Virus record (IMG/VR): IMGVR_UViG_3300046694_000210 | Span: 1 to 43,318 of that record | DNA from: a virus | Length of the DNA stretch: 43,318 nt | Reading direction: 5' to 3' (one strand) | Part shown: positions 1-8,836 of the stretch, one piece after another | How the letters are laid out: the number at the start of each line of letters is the position of its first letter | Position numbering within the stretch: the first letter of the stretch is position 1 | Translations under genes and position numbers: made by a program | Notes under the pieces: generated by a model | The model's database searches: none | What the model saw: the letters and a program-made list of their open reading frames with translations, nothing else | What the model was told of the DNA's origin: nothing

Positions 1-127
1 ACGACTGGATCTTCCAGGCCGTCGTCCCGACTTCGCGCGTTGGCAACTACTGCCAGATTTCCGACAAGCGCATCTCGATCTCCGGCACTCAGGACGTCGT
101 GTCCAAGGCTGGCCGCAAGTCGGAAAT
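1..127. repeat. Terminal direct repeat, left copy (circular contig overlap)
   Basis: Bases 1-127 are identical to 43192-43318. The repeat lies inside the capsid gene and keeps its frame. It therefore marks a circular or circularly permuted molecule and is not a biological terminal repeat. An exact length of 127 is a common assembler k-mer size. The unique genome is 43,191 bases. Confidence 0.9.
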
Positions 128-809
128 GGCCCGCGAAATCGCCAAGAAGGGCCAGGAACTGAAGACCGACATGGAAGTCACGTTGATTTCCAACCAGGCT
201 TCGTCTGCTGGCGCCGGCAATGCGGCTGCAAACCGCAAGCTTGGCGGCATGCGTGCATGGCTCTCCACCAACGACCTTCTCGGCGCGGGCGGCGCATCTG
301 GCGGCTTCAACACCACGACCGGTCTCGTCGATGCGGCAACCAACGGAACGCAGCGCGCGCTCACGAAGGCTCTGCTGGATTCGGCGATCTCGGCAGCATA
401 CGTCGCGGGCGGCAACCCCACGACCCTGATGCTGTCGCCCTACGCAAAGACGGTGTTCTCCACCTTCATGAGCGATGCCAACGTTGCGCCACAGCGGTTT
501 GAAACCCCGAAGAACAGCCAGACGACCATCGTCGCGGCTGCCGATGCGTATCTTTCGGATTTCGGCACTCTGACCGTTGTTCCGAACCGCCAGATGGCAC
601 GTGCCGGCGCCACAATCGCCCGCAATGCCTTCCTCATCGATCCGTCGATGGCAAAGCTCGGCACTCTCCGCGATATCCATCGCGAAGATCCTGCCAAGAC
701 CGGCGACCAGGAGAAGAAGGTTCTGCTCGTCGAGTACACGCTGATCGTCAACAACGAAGCTGCCCATGCGGTGATCGCCGATATCTTCGGCATGACTTCG
801 GCAAGCTAA
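1..809 (+). CDS. Major capsid protein, C-terminal part (gene continues from 42990)
   Basis: This is the larger part of the major head protein. The frame is open from base 3, and it continues the frame that starts at 42990 and runs off the right end. Joined across the 127-base overlap, the protein has 336 residues. It resembles the SU10-type capsid family (HK97-like fold). The features behind this are a T-PFLSMIG N-terminus, a GNYCQISDKRISISGTQ segment and the helix SKAGRKSEMAREIAKKGQEL that follows it. It self-assembles with the scaffold protein encoded just upstream of its start. The first part is missing here only because of where the circle was opened. Confidence 0.9.
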   Translation, partial: DWIFQAVVPTSRVGNYCQISDKRISISGTQDVVSKAGRKSEMAREIAKKGQELKTDMEVTLISNQASSAGAGNAAANRKLGGMRAWLSTNDLLGAGGASGGFNTTTGLVDAATNGTQRALTKALLDSAISAAYVAGGNPTTLMLSPYAKTVFSTFMSDANVAPQRFETPKNSQTTIVAAADAYLSDFGTLTVVPNRQMARAGATIARNAFLIDPSMAKLGTLRDIHREDPAKTGDQEKKVLLVEYTLIVNNEAAHAVIADIFGMTSAS

Positions 810-821
810 GGAGTCATCACC

Positions 822-1256
822 ATGGATCGCATGCAGCCCATCAACATCACCACTACTCCGCTCACTCTTACGGCGGAAGCGCACAGCGGCACGGTCATCA
901 CGGCCAACCGTGCGGCGGGCATCACCTTCACGTTGCCCGCCGCACTCGGCTACGGCTCGATCTTCGAGTTCGTCGTCGGCACGACCATCACCAGCAACAA
1001 CTTGGTCATCCAGGTAGCGAACTCGACAGACATCATGCAGGGCGTAGCCGTCGTGGCTACGGACAATGCATCTGACGTCGTGGTCGCCTTCGAAGCTGGC
1101 GCCGCAGATGACACGATCACCATGAACGGCTCCACCAAGGGCGGCATCAAGGGCGATCGCATCATCCTCAAGGATGTTTCTGCCGGTCTTTGGTCGGTGA
1201 ACATCTTCGCTGCTGGCACGGGTACAGAGGTCACGATGTTCTCTAGCGCCGTTTAA
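822..1256 (+). CDS. Probable head decoration or stabilisation protein
   Basis: A 144-residue protein starting 12 bases after the capsid stop, behind a strong AAGGAG site. It is rich in Thr, Val, Ile and Gly, almost without Cys or charged clusters, and predicted to be nearly all beta. It ends just before a hairpin terminator-like sequence, so capsid and this gene may form the high-expression end of the head transcript. Position directly after the capsid and composition suggest a capsid decoration or fibre-like protein. No family was recognised with certainty, so the role is inferred from context. Confidence 0.65.
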   Translation: MDRMQPINITTTPLTLTAEAHSGTVITANRAAGITFTLPAALGYGSIFEFVVGTTITSNNLVIQVANSTDIMQGVAVVATDNASDVVVAFEAGAADDTITMNGSTKGGIKGDRIILKDVSAGLWSVNIFAAGTGTEVTMFSSAV

Positions 1257-1264
1257 TCAAACAG

Positions 1265-1290
1265 AGGGCGGCTTTCGGGTCGCCCTTTCC
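1265..1290 (+). terminator. Hairpin terminator after capsid genes
   Basis: AGGGCG at 1265-1270 pairs with CGCCCT at 1281-1286, and the run TTTCCCTTTC follows. It lies between the decoration-like gene (stop 1256) and the next Shine-Dalgarno at about 1297. Probably a partial terminator that lowers tail-gene expression relative to capsid. An antiterminated late polymerase would read through. Confidence 0.6.
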
Positions 1291-1308
1291 CTTTCAAGGA
1301 GTTAACGC

Positions 1309-1632
1309 ATGACCGACCTCGAAAAGCAGGCCGAAGAACTCGGCATTAAAGTTGACAAGCGCTGGAGCGAAGACCGTCTGCAGCAAGAAATTGACAAAGC
1401 CCTTTCGGCGCCGAAGGTTTCCGCTGAGAAGATGTTCCCCGTCAAGCTGGTCAAGAACTACCGACCGATCAGCCCTGACTTTCAGATCCGCGACGAGGAG
1501 GGGGATTATCGCGAGCCAACGCCGGAAGAGGCGCTCAAGGTTCCAGCCGGCTCCTTCATCACTCTCCCTGTCAAGGAAGCGCAGGCCGTCGTTACCAAGA
1601 AGATCGCCGAACGCAATGACCCGATCGGTTGA
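1309..1632 (+). CDS. Head-completion region protein, SAP/HeH-like N-terminus
   Basis: A 107-residue protein behind CAAGGAG with good spacing. The first 35 residues (LEKQAEELGIKVDKRWSEDR, then LQQEIDKAL) look like the short helix-extended-helix motif of SAP/HeH/LEM domains, which often occurs in small phage structural proteins. The rest is a small charged domain without a recognised family. It overlaps the next gene by 17 bases and sits between the capsid and adaptor genes, so a head or connector role is likely but not shown. Confidence 0.75.
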   Translation: MTDLEKQAEELGIKVDKRWSEDRLQQEIDKALSAPKVSAEKMFPVKLVKNYRPISPDFQIRDEEGDYREPTPEEALKVPAGSFITLPVKEAQAVVTKKIAERNDPIG

Positions 1633-1966
1633 TCTGCGCGGAGCCGACAATCTTGACTGGACGCTTCTTCGGGAGACGTCCAGTCATCGCTATTGGATCG
1701 GCATGCTTCCCGATGGCAAGCAGGTCATCAGGACAGAATTTCTCGCTGACGAACAGCTTATCGAAGATAACCGGCGCTCTTACAACGAGAGCGAAGGCAA
1801 GAAATGGGGCGACGGCCAGGTTGTCGGTCGCATCCCGTTGAACGTCCTCTACAGCTCGCAGCACCAGATCATGGAAAAGCTGAAAGAGGGCGACCGCGAC
1901 CACATCCGCTGGTGGCTAAATAGCGAAGCTGCCCGCCCTTACCGGACGTTCAAAGGTAGGATCTGA
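1616..1966 (+). CDS. Conserved phage head/connector protein of unknown function
   Basis: A 116-residue protein. The ATG at 1616 lies inside the end of the previous gene. The frame is open further upstream, but that part overlaps the neighbour completely and shows no coding character, so 1616 is chosen. The sequence has a compact aromatic core (HRYWIGMLPDGK, WGDGQVVGRIPLN, DHIRWWLNSE). Its stop TGA shares a base with the next start (TGATG), so translation is probably coupled. It lies in the head-to-tail joining cluster. Function not recognised. Confidence 0.75.
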   Translation: MTRSVDLRGADNLDWTLLRETSSHRYWIGMLPDGKQVIRTEFLADEQLIEDNRRSYNESEGKKWGDGQVVGRIPLNVLYSSQHQIMEKLKEGDRDHIRWWLNSEAARPYRTFKGRI

Positions 1967-2595
1967 TGGATTATTCCGCCCTTCAAACGTCCGTCCTTAA
2001 CTGGGCGGCGCGCTCCGATGCTGCGACCACGACGGAAGTGGTCAATTGCATTGCGTTCGCAACGGACGGGTTCAATCATGGCGTTCCTGCCCGAGGCGTT
2101 GCTCCGCTTCGCACGCGGGAAATGGAAACACTTGGTTCCATCACCATGACCAATGGCGTCGGCACGCTTCCGACCGACTACCTGCAGTACAAGACGGCGA
2201 AGTCCATGTCGTCGCTTCCCAACCCGCTCTCCTACGCGACCGGCAGCTATACTAACGGCGCCTATGCCGATGGAGCGGCCGGCCTGTCGACCACGTTCTC
2301 CATCACCGGCTCGACCATCTACGTCTTCCCAACCTCCGGCGTGAATGTGGATATGGTCTACTACGCCAAGATCCCCGAACTTTCCGTTTCAAACACCAGC
2401 AATTGGCTGCTTGCCAAGATGCCGAGCCTCTATCTGCATGCTGCGCTGATGCACCTCGCAATGTTCAACGAAGATGATGCGCTCCTTGCTCGTTCTCAGG
2501 CCATTGTGACCGCAACAATTGACGGCCTGAACCTGACAAACGAACTGAGCGAATACGCCAAGGTTGGCACACGCCTAGGATTCCTGACGCCGTGA
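1966..2595 (+). CDS. Head-tail adaptor protein (SU10/gp4-type)
   Basis: A 209-residue protein between the head genes and the tail hub. The order N-terminal helices, a beta middle (SITMTNGVGTLPTDYLQYKT) and a C-terminal helix after YYAKIPELS (LLAKMPSLYLHAALMHLAMF) is that of podovirus adaptor proteins. These form a ring under the portal, like P22 gp4 or the SU10 adaptor. Its stop overlaps the GTG start of the hub gene (GTGA). The family assignment rests on the sequence pattern plus gene order. Confidence 0.7.
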   Translation: MDYSALQTSVLNWAARSDAATTTEVVNCIAFATDGFNHGVPARGVAPLRTREMETLGSITMTNGVGTLPTDYLQYKTAKSMSSLPNPLSYATGSYTNGAYADGAAGLSTTFSITGSTIYVFPTSGVNVDMVYYAKIPELSVSNTSNWLLAKMPSLYLHAALMHLAMFNEDDALLARSQAIVTATIDGLNLTNELSEYAKVGTRLGFLTP

Positions 2596-4052
2596 TCGTT
2601 CCATTCCCTCCCTTCGAGCCCGATAGAAGCGATTTCGCCGGCTCGGCAAGCAACAACGTCGTCAATGCCCAGCCTGTGGCCGATGGATGGGGTCCGATGC
2701 CCGATCTCGTCGAGATTTCGCAGGCATTGGCCGCTGAATGCCGCGGCGCGGTCTATGTCAGGGATTCCACAGGCAATTACGTCATTATCGCCGGCACGGA
2801 AACGCAGCTTTACCGCCTCGATACCACCGATTATTCCTGGGACAGCATTTCCGGCCCGAGCGCGCCCTATTCGGTGCCTCTGGGCGATGCATGGGTATTC
2901 ACCCGCTTCGGAACACAGCTTCTCATCCACAATCTGAACAACCCCATCCAGGTCTATGACATCGAAAGCGGCGGCGTCTGTGCCGATCTGGCAGGCAGCC
3001 CGCCGAAAGCCCGCTATTCGTGGGTGTCCGGCGACTTTGTGGTGCTCGGCTACCTTGAAGGTGCAAACGGCGAGCGGATCGTTCGCTGGAGCGGCTTGAA
3101 CGACTGCGAATTCTGGACGATCGGCAAGAAGGGCTCTGACTTTCAGGAGTTGCCAGAGGGCGACGAGATCATGGGTGGCTTTGCGGAGCAGGGCGGCTTT
3201 TCCGTCATCCAGCGCGCCGCCATGCAGTTCTTCCCGTTTGCCCCGAGTTCGGGCTTTACCTTCACCCGCAGCGTTCTCAATCCGAAGCAGGGAACGATCG
3301 CGCCACGGTCGATTGTCTCGATCGGGCCGGGGAAATTCTTCTACTATTCCGAGGATGGGTTTTTCGGTGGTGTGCAGCGTCAGCCGATCGGCGCCGAACG
3401 GGTCGACCGGTGGTTTCTTGATCAGATCGACGAGAGCTATCTTGGTGACGTTCAGGGTGTCGCGGACCCGTACGAAAAGATCGTCTGGTGGAAATACCGT
3501 CAGGCAAACGGCCAATATCGCCGTCTCGGCTATGACTGGCAGCTTGACCGCTGGTGCCAGTCCGATCAGCAGGTAGGCGAGGTGGTGGCGCTGACCACGC
3601 CAGGTGTTACCTGGGACGGGCTTGCTGCCCTCTATCCAGACATAGACGCCGTGGACGTTCCATTCGACAGCCGTATCTTTCTCGGTGGTCGCCCGACCAT
3701 GGCGACATTCACCACCGGCAACAAGCTGGCATTCTTCTCCGGCTCTCCGCTGGCGGCAACGATCGACACGGCGGATGTCGAGCTAAACCAGACCTACCGC
3801 ACCTTCCTGTCGGGCGTTCGCGTCGTCACCGATGCGCCGACCTATACCGTCAAGGACGGAACATCCGACTATCACGGTGGGACTGTGACCTTCTCCACTG
3901 CCAGTTCGCCCAATCGCGCCGGCCTCTGCCCGCTGCGATCGGATGGACGGCTGCACAAGATCCGGACGGAGATCCCCGCCGCAACGGTCTGGAGCATCGC
4001 CTCAGCCGTGAATGTGCCCGACGACAACATTAAGATAAGCGGCAAACGATGA
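2592..4052 (+). CDS. Tail hub / nozzle, P22 gp10-like packaged-DNA stabilisation protein
   Basis: A 486-residue, Trp- and Tyr-rich beta protein. Repeated blade-like segments (WVFTRFGTQLLIHN, YSWVSGDFVVLGY, KFFYYSEDGFF) suggest the beta-propeller of tail nozzle proteins, which plug the short tail and hold the packaged DNA. The start is GTG in a GTGA overlap with the adaptor stop, and the end overlaps the next gene by ATGA. The size agrees with P22 gp10 (472 residues). The virion block has a portal, adaptor and hub but no tape measure, as expected for a podovirus. Confidence 0.7.
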   Translation: MIVPFPPFEPDRSDFAGSASNNVVNAQPVADGWGPMPDLVEISQALAAECRGAVYVRDSTGNYVIIAGTETQLYRLDTTDYSWDSISGPSAPYSVPLGDAWVFTRFGTQLLIHNLNNPIQVYDIESGGVCADLAGSPPKARYSWVSGDFVVLGYLEGANGERIVRWSGLNDCEFWTIGKKGSDFQELPEGDEIMGGFAEQGGFSVIQRAAMQFFPFAPSSGFTFTRSVLNPKQGTIAPRSIVSIGPGKFFYYSEDGFFGGVQRQPIGAERVDRWFLDQIDESYLGDVQGVADPYEKIVWWKYRQANGQYRRLGYDWQLDRWCQSDQQVGEVVALTTPGVTWDGLAALYPDIDAVDVPFDSRIFLGGRPTMATFTTGNKLAFFSGSPLAATIDTADVELNQTYRTFLSGVRVVTDAPTYTVKDGTSDYHGGTVTFSTASSPNRAGLCPLRSDGRLHKIRTEIPAATVWSIASAVNVPDDNIKISGKR

Positions 4053-4399
4053 GCGTCAACGCAAACTACGGCGGCAATATCGTCGAGCCGGTTCACCTCG
4101 TCCTAGCCGGAGCGACGACCACGCTTGTCGGCACGGCGATGACGGACAACTCCATGACGCTATCGTCTTGGGCATTCTGCAACCCGACCGGCGGCGCAGT
4201 CACATGCAGCCTCTACTGGTGGGATGCTTCGGCGTCGGCAGAACGCCTCATCTGGCAAAAGTCAGTTGCCACGATAGACACGGTCGTTGAATCGAACCTG
4301 CCGCTTCGCCTGTGGCCAGGAGATGAGATCCGAGCCAAGGGCGCGGCCAATGTCACGGTAACGCTCACCATGACCATGAACTTGGTGAATTCTCAGTGA
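4049..4399 (+). CDS. Small beta-rich tail-associated protein
   Basis: A 116-residue protein overlapping the hub gene by ATGA and the next gene by GTGA. It alternates hydrophobic and Thr/Ser residues (HLVLAGATTTLVGTAM, NVTVTLTMTMNLVNS), predicting a beta sandwich. It is co-translated with the tail hub, so it may be a minor tail part or fibre adaptor. No family recognised. Confidence 0.65.
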   Translation: MSVNANYGGNIVEPVHLVLAGATTTLVGTAMTDNSMTLSSWAFCNPTGGAVTCSLYWWDASASAERLIWQKSVATIDTVVESNLPLRLWPGDEIRAKGAANVTVTLTMTMNLVNSQ

Positions 4400-4800
4400 G
4401 GATTGCCATTGCGAATTCGGCTGAAGTTGACCACTTCTGGGGCGTCTTCGCCCAACGGTTTCAAGCCATGCTGGATGATGCCGGTGGAGACTTAAGCAGC
4501 GGCGATCTGTGGCAGATGTGCCGATCCGGGAATGCTTTCCTTGTACTCATAGAGAATGACGGGAAGCTGGTGGCCGCTTCGATTTATCAGTTCCAGAGAT
4601 GGACGCAAAGGACGGTTCTACGATGCCTTGGGCTGGTCGGAGACGATTTCAAGGCATGGGCTCAACCGCTCGTCCAATTTGCTGAAGAGATGGCGAAGCA
4701 GGGTGGGGCAACAGCGCTTGTGACGAGTGGCCGCGAAGGTCTTCAAAGAATCTACCCGAAGGCCAAGCGCCTGACATCGACCTACATTATGGAGATCTAG
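4396..4800 (+). CDS. Small GNAT-like or tail assembly protein
   Basis: A 134-residue protein starting with GTG in a GTGA overlap with the previous stop. The layout of an N-terminal helix, a strand pair (NAFLVLIENDGKLVAASIYQ), a middle strand and a late helix (LVQFAEEMAKQGGATALVTS) is like that of small acyltransferase-fold (GNAT) proteins found in podovirus tail clusters. The acetyl-CoA loop is not clearly visible, so catalysis is uncertain. It may be a structural relic of that fold. Confidence 0.55.
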   Translation: MRIAIANSAEVDHFWGVFAQRFQAMLDDAGGDLSSGDLWQMCRSGNAFLVLIENDGKLVAASIYQFQRWTQRTVLRCLGLVGDDFKAWAQPLVQFAEEMAKQGGATALVTSGREGLQRIYPKAKRLTSTYIMEI

Positions 4801-4801
4801 G

Positions 4802-5644
4802 ATGGCCAAGGGCGGAACCAAGACCAGCACCAGCAATTCAGCCCCTTGGAAGGACGCTCAGCCTGTCCTCAAGCAGGGACTTTCCGAAGCGCAGAAGCTT
4901 TACAACAACGGCACTGGCGCTCAGGTCTATGGCGATTCTACGGTTGTCCCATGGGACGCCAAGACGACGCAGGGCATGAACGCCATCACCAGCCAAGCAA
5001 ACGCCAATATCGGCGGGAAAGGGCTCTCCGGACAGCTTCAGGGCGTCATCAACAACGGCGGCTACAACGCAGGCCAGCTTGGGGCGCTGAATAACACGCA
5101 GAATCTCGCAAATTCTTCTTGGTCCGTCTCGCCTGAGCTTCAGAAAATCATCGGGCAGTCCAACGAAGACGCAAACACCAATGTGAGCCTCGCGAACTCC
5201 GCAGGCGGCCGCTACGGTTCTGGCCTTGGCAATGGTGCGATTGCCGATGCTGTCAGCAAAAACACCAACAATCTACTCTATAGCGACCTGAACAACTTCA
5301 ACACCCGCAAGGACGCAGCGAATTCGAACGCTTTCAACATGGCGAGCACCGGCTTCGGGCAACTCGGGCAGGCATACAGCGGCATGCAGGCTCCGGTTCA
5401 GGATCTCATGAAAGTGGGAGGCATGAATGAAGATCTGGCCACCCGTCAGATGAATGACAAACTTCGGATTTTCAATGAGCAGCAGAACAAGGGCTGGGAG
5501 AATTTGGCTAGGTTGAATGCCATTGGATCTGGCGCCGGCCAGCTTGGCGGTTCACAGACGCAATCGCAGCCCGGTCAGAACCCATGGCTAACCGGCCTTG
5601 GATATGGCGCCACAGGACTAGGGCTTCTTGGAGGGTTTATGTAA
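4802..5644 (+). CDS. Internal virion / DNA ejection protein 1
   Basis: A 280-residue protein very rich in Asn, Gly, Gln and Ala with low-complexity stretches, and a Gly-rich hydrophobic C-terminus (GLGYGATGLGLLGGFM). This composition and position, just before two larger proteins of similar character, match the ejection-protein set of P22-like phages (gp7, gp20, gp16). These leave the head before the DNA and build a channel through the envelope. No direct family signature was seen, so the role rests on composition and gene order. Confidence 0.65.
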   Translation: MAKGGTKTSTSNSAPWKDAQPVLKQGLSEAQKLYNNGTGAQVYGDSTVVPWDAKTTQGMNAITSQANANIGGKGLSGQLQGVINNGGYNAGQLGALNNTQNLANSSWSVSPELQKIIGQSNEDANTNVSLANSAGGRYGSGLGNGAIADAVSKNTNNLLYSDLNNFNTRKDAANSNAFNMASTGFGQLGQAYSGMQAPVQDLMKVGGMNEDLATRQMNDKLRIFNEQQNKGWENLARLNAIGSGAGQLGGSQTQSQPGQNPWLTGLGYGATGLGLLGGFM

Positions 5645-6757
5645 ATGGCTCTTCCCCCCTTCGCAAACGGCTTCCAGCCCTTCCTCCGCAACAACAGCGA
5701 CATGCTCTTGCAGGCAGGCGCTGGCCTCCTTGGTGGCGCTACGGCCCCGCAGCAGGTCGCCGGCCTCGCTCAAGGCGTTGCAGGCGCACGCCAGAAGAAC
5801 AAGACGCTGGAATTCCTTCGCCAGCAGAACCCGGATCTTGCTGCCGCCGTCGAAAGCGGCGCGCTCTCGGGTGGCGATGCCTATAAGATGTTCTATCAGC
5901 AGAAGCTCGAATCCCAGAAGCCGAAGAACAATTATCTTACTGCGGGCAAGAACATCTACGATCTAGACACCAAGCAGTGGATTTCGCCGCCGGGTGGCGC
6001 GGATGGTGGAGAGCAGGAATATGGCCTGAACCCGCAATATGGCGTCGACGCTCAGGGAAACCCCGTCATTCTGCAGCTGAGCAAGGGCGGCACATCGCAT
6101 CAGACCGCACTGCCTCCAGGGGTGTCTCTATCCAAGGAACCGATTAAGCTTGATGCTGGCACGGAATGGGTGATCCTCGACCCTATCACCCGTCAGCCAG
6201 TCGGTCGCATCCCGAAAAACGTTGCTGAAGCCGCGAACCAAAAAACAGTCGGTGAGGGCCAGGGCGCTGCAACAGTCGCCCTTCCGGGAGTGGCGCAGCT
6301 TGCAACCCAGATCGACCAACAGGTCAAGGATCTAAAGACGGACCCGTATCTACCTAGCATGGTTGGTTCTGTTCCCTATACGGGAGGGATGCTTCAAAGA
6401 GATGATCTTCCTGACAGGTCGCCTGAATCGCAGCGAGTCCGGTCAAAGATCGACCAGCTTAAAGGCGGCTCCTTCCTGCAAGCTAGACAGGCTCTCAAGG
6501 GTGGCGGCGCGATTACCGATTTCGAAGGTCAGAAAGCTGACAACGCATATAACCGCATGAACACGGCTCAGAGCCTCGAAGACTTCAACAAGGCGCTTGA
6601 CGACTTCAACGACGCAGTGAAAACCGGCCTCGTGAAGCTCCAGCAGCAGTCGAAGGGCAACTTCGGCGGCGGCCTGGCCCCAGCCGCAGCGCCAGCCGTT
6701 GGCACTGGCGGCGGCGTCACGTCGTCTGGCATTCAGTTCTCTGTAGAGGGCCAATAA
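5645..6757 (+). CDS. Internal virion / DNA ejection protein 2
   Basis: A 370-residue protein beginning 0 bases after the previous stop, with GGAGG upstream. The N-terminus has a Gly/Ala-rich hydrophobic helix (LLQAGAGLLGGATAPQQVAG), followed by charged helical sequence and a long polar middle. The C-terminal third is helical (NRMNTAQSLEDFNKALDDFN) and ends in a Gly/Pro/Ala linker. This is typical of podovirus ejection proteins, which are packaged in the head and insert in the host envelope. It is the middle member of a three-gene set. Confidence 0.65.
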   Translation: MALPPFANGFQPFLRNNSDMLLQAGAGLLGGATAPQQVAGLAQGVAGARQKNKTLEFLRQQNPDLAAAVESGALSGGDAYKMFYQQKLESQKPKNNYLTAGKNIYDLDTKQWISPPGGADGGEQEYGLNPQYGVDAQGNPVILQLSKGGTSHQTALPPGVSLSKEPIKLDAGTEWVILDPITRQPVGRIPKNVAEAANQKTVGEGQGAATVALPGVAQLATQIDQQVKDLKTDPYLPSMVGSVPYTGGMLQRDDLPDRSPESQRVRSKIDQLKGGSFLQARQALKGGGAITDFEGQKADNAYNRMNTAQSLEDFNKALDDFNDAVKTGLVKLQQQSKGNFGGGLAPAAAPAVGTGGGVTSSGIQFSVEGQ

Positions 6758-8836
6758 ATGGCAACTCTGAACATTCAGGGCAAGCGCGTCAAGGTCGACG
6801 ACTCCTTCCTCCAGCTTTCGCCCGAAGACCAGGCGAAGACGGTGGACGAGATTGCCGCACACATCGGCGTGACGCCGCAGCAGGCCGCTCCAGAGCCAGA
6901 TATGGCCCCGGAAGGCAAGGTTGCTCAATCGCTCGCCTCTGACCTCTCCGGCATGACACAGAACCCGGCACGCGCGCTCTTCGATCAGCGCCCAGCTTGG
7001 CAGAAGCCGATCGTCGCAGCGCAAGACGTCGGCAATATCATCGGCGATGACCTGACCTTCGGTTTTGGCGATAAGGCCGCCGCCGCCGTTCGTGCGCCGT
7101 TCACCGGCAAGACCTATGACGAAGAACTCGCCGCCAACCGTCAGGGCACGCAGAATTCGCGTGATCGCGCTGGTAGTGCTGCATACGGCGCCGACGTGAC
7201 GGCAGCGCTGATGATGCCTCGATTGGCGCCGCGCGCTGCTGCTGCCGGAACCACGGTAGCGAAGGGCGCTCTCCCGACCGCCGGCCGGTTTGTCGCAGGC
7301 GTTGCCAAGGGTGGAGCGCAGGGCGCTGGCTATGGTGCTCTCAATGCGGTCGGACACGATCAGGACGTAGGCGAGGGCGCTGCATACGGCGCCGCTTTCG
7401 GGGCAGCTGTTCCAGTTGTCGGCGGAGTTCTGTCTGCCGGTGGTGCAGCCCTTCGGCCATTTGTCGACGCCGTGCGGGCCCGCACCAACCCGAGTGGCTT
7501 CGGAAGCCAGAAGATTGCCGAGAGGTTTGCCAATTCCGGCAAGACTGTCGACCAGGCCGAAGCCCGCGCCGCTCGCGATGGCTTGTCCCTGGCTGACGTC
7601 GGCGGCCAATCGACGCGCGACCTGCTGCGCACGACAACAAATATTCCCGGTAAGGCTCGCGACCGCGTTGCAACGCAGCTTGCGCTTCGCCAGATGGGGC
7701 AGGGCGATCGGCTGAAAAACGTTGTGTCCAAGACCCTTGCCGATCCTGACGGGTATCTGGCGGCGAAGGACGAAATTGCGGAGACAGCAAAGCGCATTGC
7801 CTCGCCACTCTTCAAGGAAGCCGAGAAGATCCCGATCCATTTTTCCGAGGAACTTGAGGGGATTATCAAGACGCCGGCCGGCCGGCGGGCTTTGGCAAAG
7901 GCTGAAGAGTTGGCTGCGAATGAGCAGGTCCCATTCAAGCAGATGTTCGTCAATGTCGCCGACGACGGCAGCATGACGATCAAGCGCGTTCCAGACCAGC
8001 GGGCATGGCAGTATATCAAGACGGCCATGGACGACATGGTGACTGCGGAGACGGACAGCATAACGAAGAAGGTCTCAAACGAAGGCCGCATAATCAACAA
8101 TCTGAAAAACCGCATGCTGGAAGAACTGGACGCGCAAAACCCTGTGTACGCGCAGGCCCGCAAGGTGTGGGGAGGCCAGCAATCCCTCGATAAGGCTCTC
8201 GAATTCGGCAAAGACGCTATGACGATGGCCCCTGAAGCAGTGCGCCGTCAGCTCGGGAAGTTTGGCCCTCCTGAGAAAGAGGCAGCCCGCGCCGGAGTTG
8301 CCGAGTGGATTCGCGGCAGGATCGACACGGCAGGTTTCACGCATAACGCCATCCTGAAGTTCTTCAGCAACCGCCAGCAGGTCAAGAACATTCGCGCGCT
8401 CTTCGACAATGACGAGCAGTTCAAGACCTTCCGCAAGTCCATCTTTGCAGAGGCCAAAAGGCGTTCTACCTATGATGCCGTCCGCGGCAACTCGACGACC
8501 GCTCGCCAGATGGCCGATATGTTCGAAGCAGGCGGCATGCAGGAAGGGGTTGACGCCCTGAAGACGGTTGCGACTGGTCGCCCGGTCGCTGCTGCTCTGC
8601 AGTTTATCGGCTCGCGTCTGCGCATGCTGGGAGGTCTGACGCCGCAGGTTGCGGATGACATCTCAAGGAAGCTCATGAGTACTTCCCCAGAAGTACAGGC
8701 TCAGGTCGCAAGTGACATCCGAAGGATTGAGCAGGCCCAATTGTCGAGTGCGCAAAAGCAGCAGGCAATCCAGAGCCTGATCGGCAAGGTTTCGGCATTC
8801 GCCGGCCCTGCCGCGGTCATGCAGTCCGGGAACTAA
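6758..8836 (+). CDS. Large internal virion / DNA ejection protein 3
   Basis: A 692-residue protein with three visible parts. An N-terminal polar region (1-90) is followed by a long Gly/Ala-rich hydrophobic zone (about 130-240) with several membrane-type stretches. A long alpha-helical C-terminal half (about 260-690) follows. Amphipathic helices after a Gly/Ala membrane zone are expected for the largest ejection protein, such as P22 gp16. It is the last gene before the small minus-strand gene at 8833 and overlaps that gene's stop by 4 bases. Confidence 0.7.
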   Translation: MATLNIQGKRVKVDDSFLQLSPEDQAKTVDEIAAHIGVTPQQAAPEPDMAPEGKVAQSLASDLSGMTQNPARALFDQRPAWQKPIVAAQDVGNIIGDDLTFGFGDKAAAAVRAPFTGKTYDEELAANRQGTQNSRDRAGSAAYGADVTAALMMPRLAPRAAAAGTTVAKGALPTAGRFVAGVAKGGAQGAGYGALNAVGHDQDVGEGAAYGAAFGAAVPVVGGVLSAGGAALRPFVDAVRARTNPSGFGSQKIAERFANSGKTVDQAEARAARDGLSLADVGGQSTRDLLRTTTNIPGKARDRVATQLALRQMGQGDRLKNVVSKTLADPDGYLAAKDEIAETAKRIASPLFKEAEKIPIHFSEELEGIIKTPAGRRALAKAEELAANEQVPFKQMFVNVADDGSMTIKRVPDQRAWQYIKTAMDDMVTAETDSITKKVSNEGRIINNLKNRMLEELDAQNPVYAQARKVWGGQQSLDKALEFGKDAMTMAPEAVRRQLGKFGPPEKEAARAGVAEWIRGRIDTAGFTHNAILKFFSNRQQVKNIRALFDNDEQFKTFRKSIFAEAKRRSTYDAVRGNSTTARQMADMFEAGGMQEGVDALKTVATGRPVAAALQFIGSRLRMLGGLTPQVADDISRKLMSTSPEVQAQVASDIRRIEQAQLSSAQKQQAIQSLIGKVSAFAGPAAVMQSGN

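Noticed and set aside
2496-3515. A 339-codon minus-strand frame opposite the tail hub gene
   Set aside because: Same reasons. The hub gene is tightly coupled with its neighbours on the plus strand.
6443-7840. A 465-codon open frame on the minus strand opposite the ejection protein genes
   Set aside because: It spans the boundary of two well-supported plus-strand genes, has no ribosome site or family pattern, and such mirror frames are frequent in GC-rich DNA.
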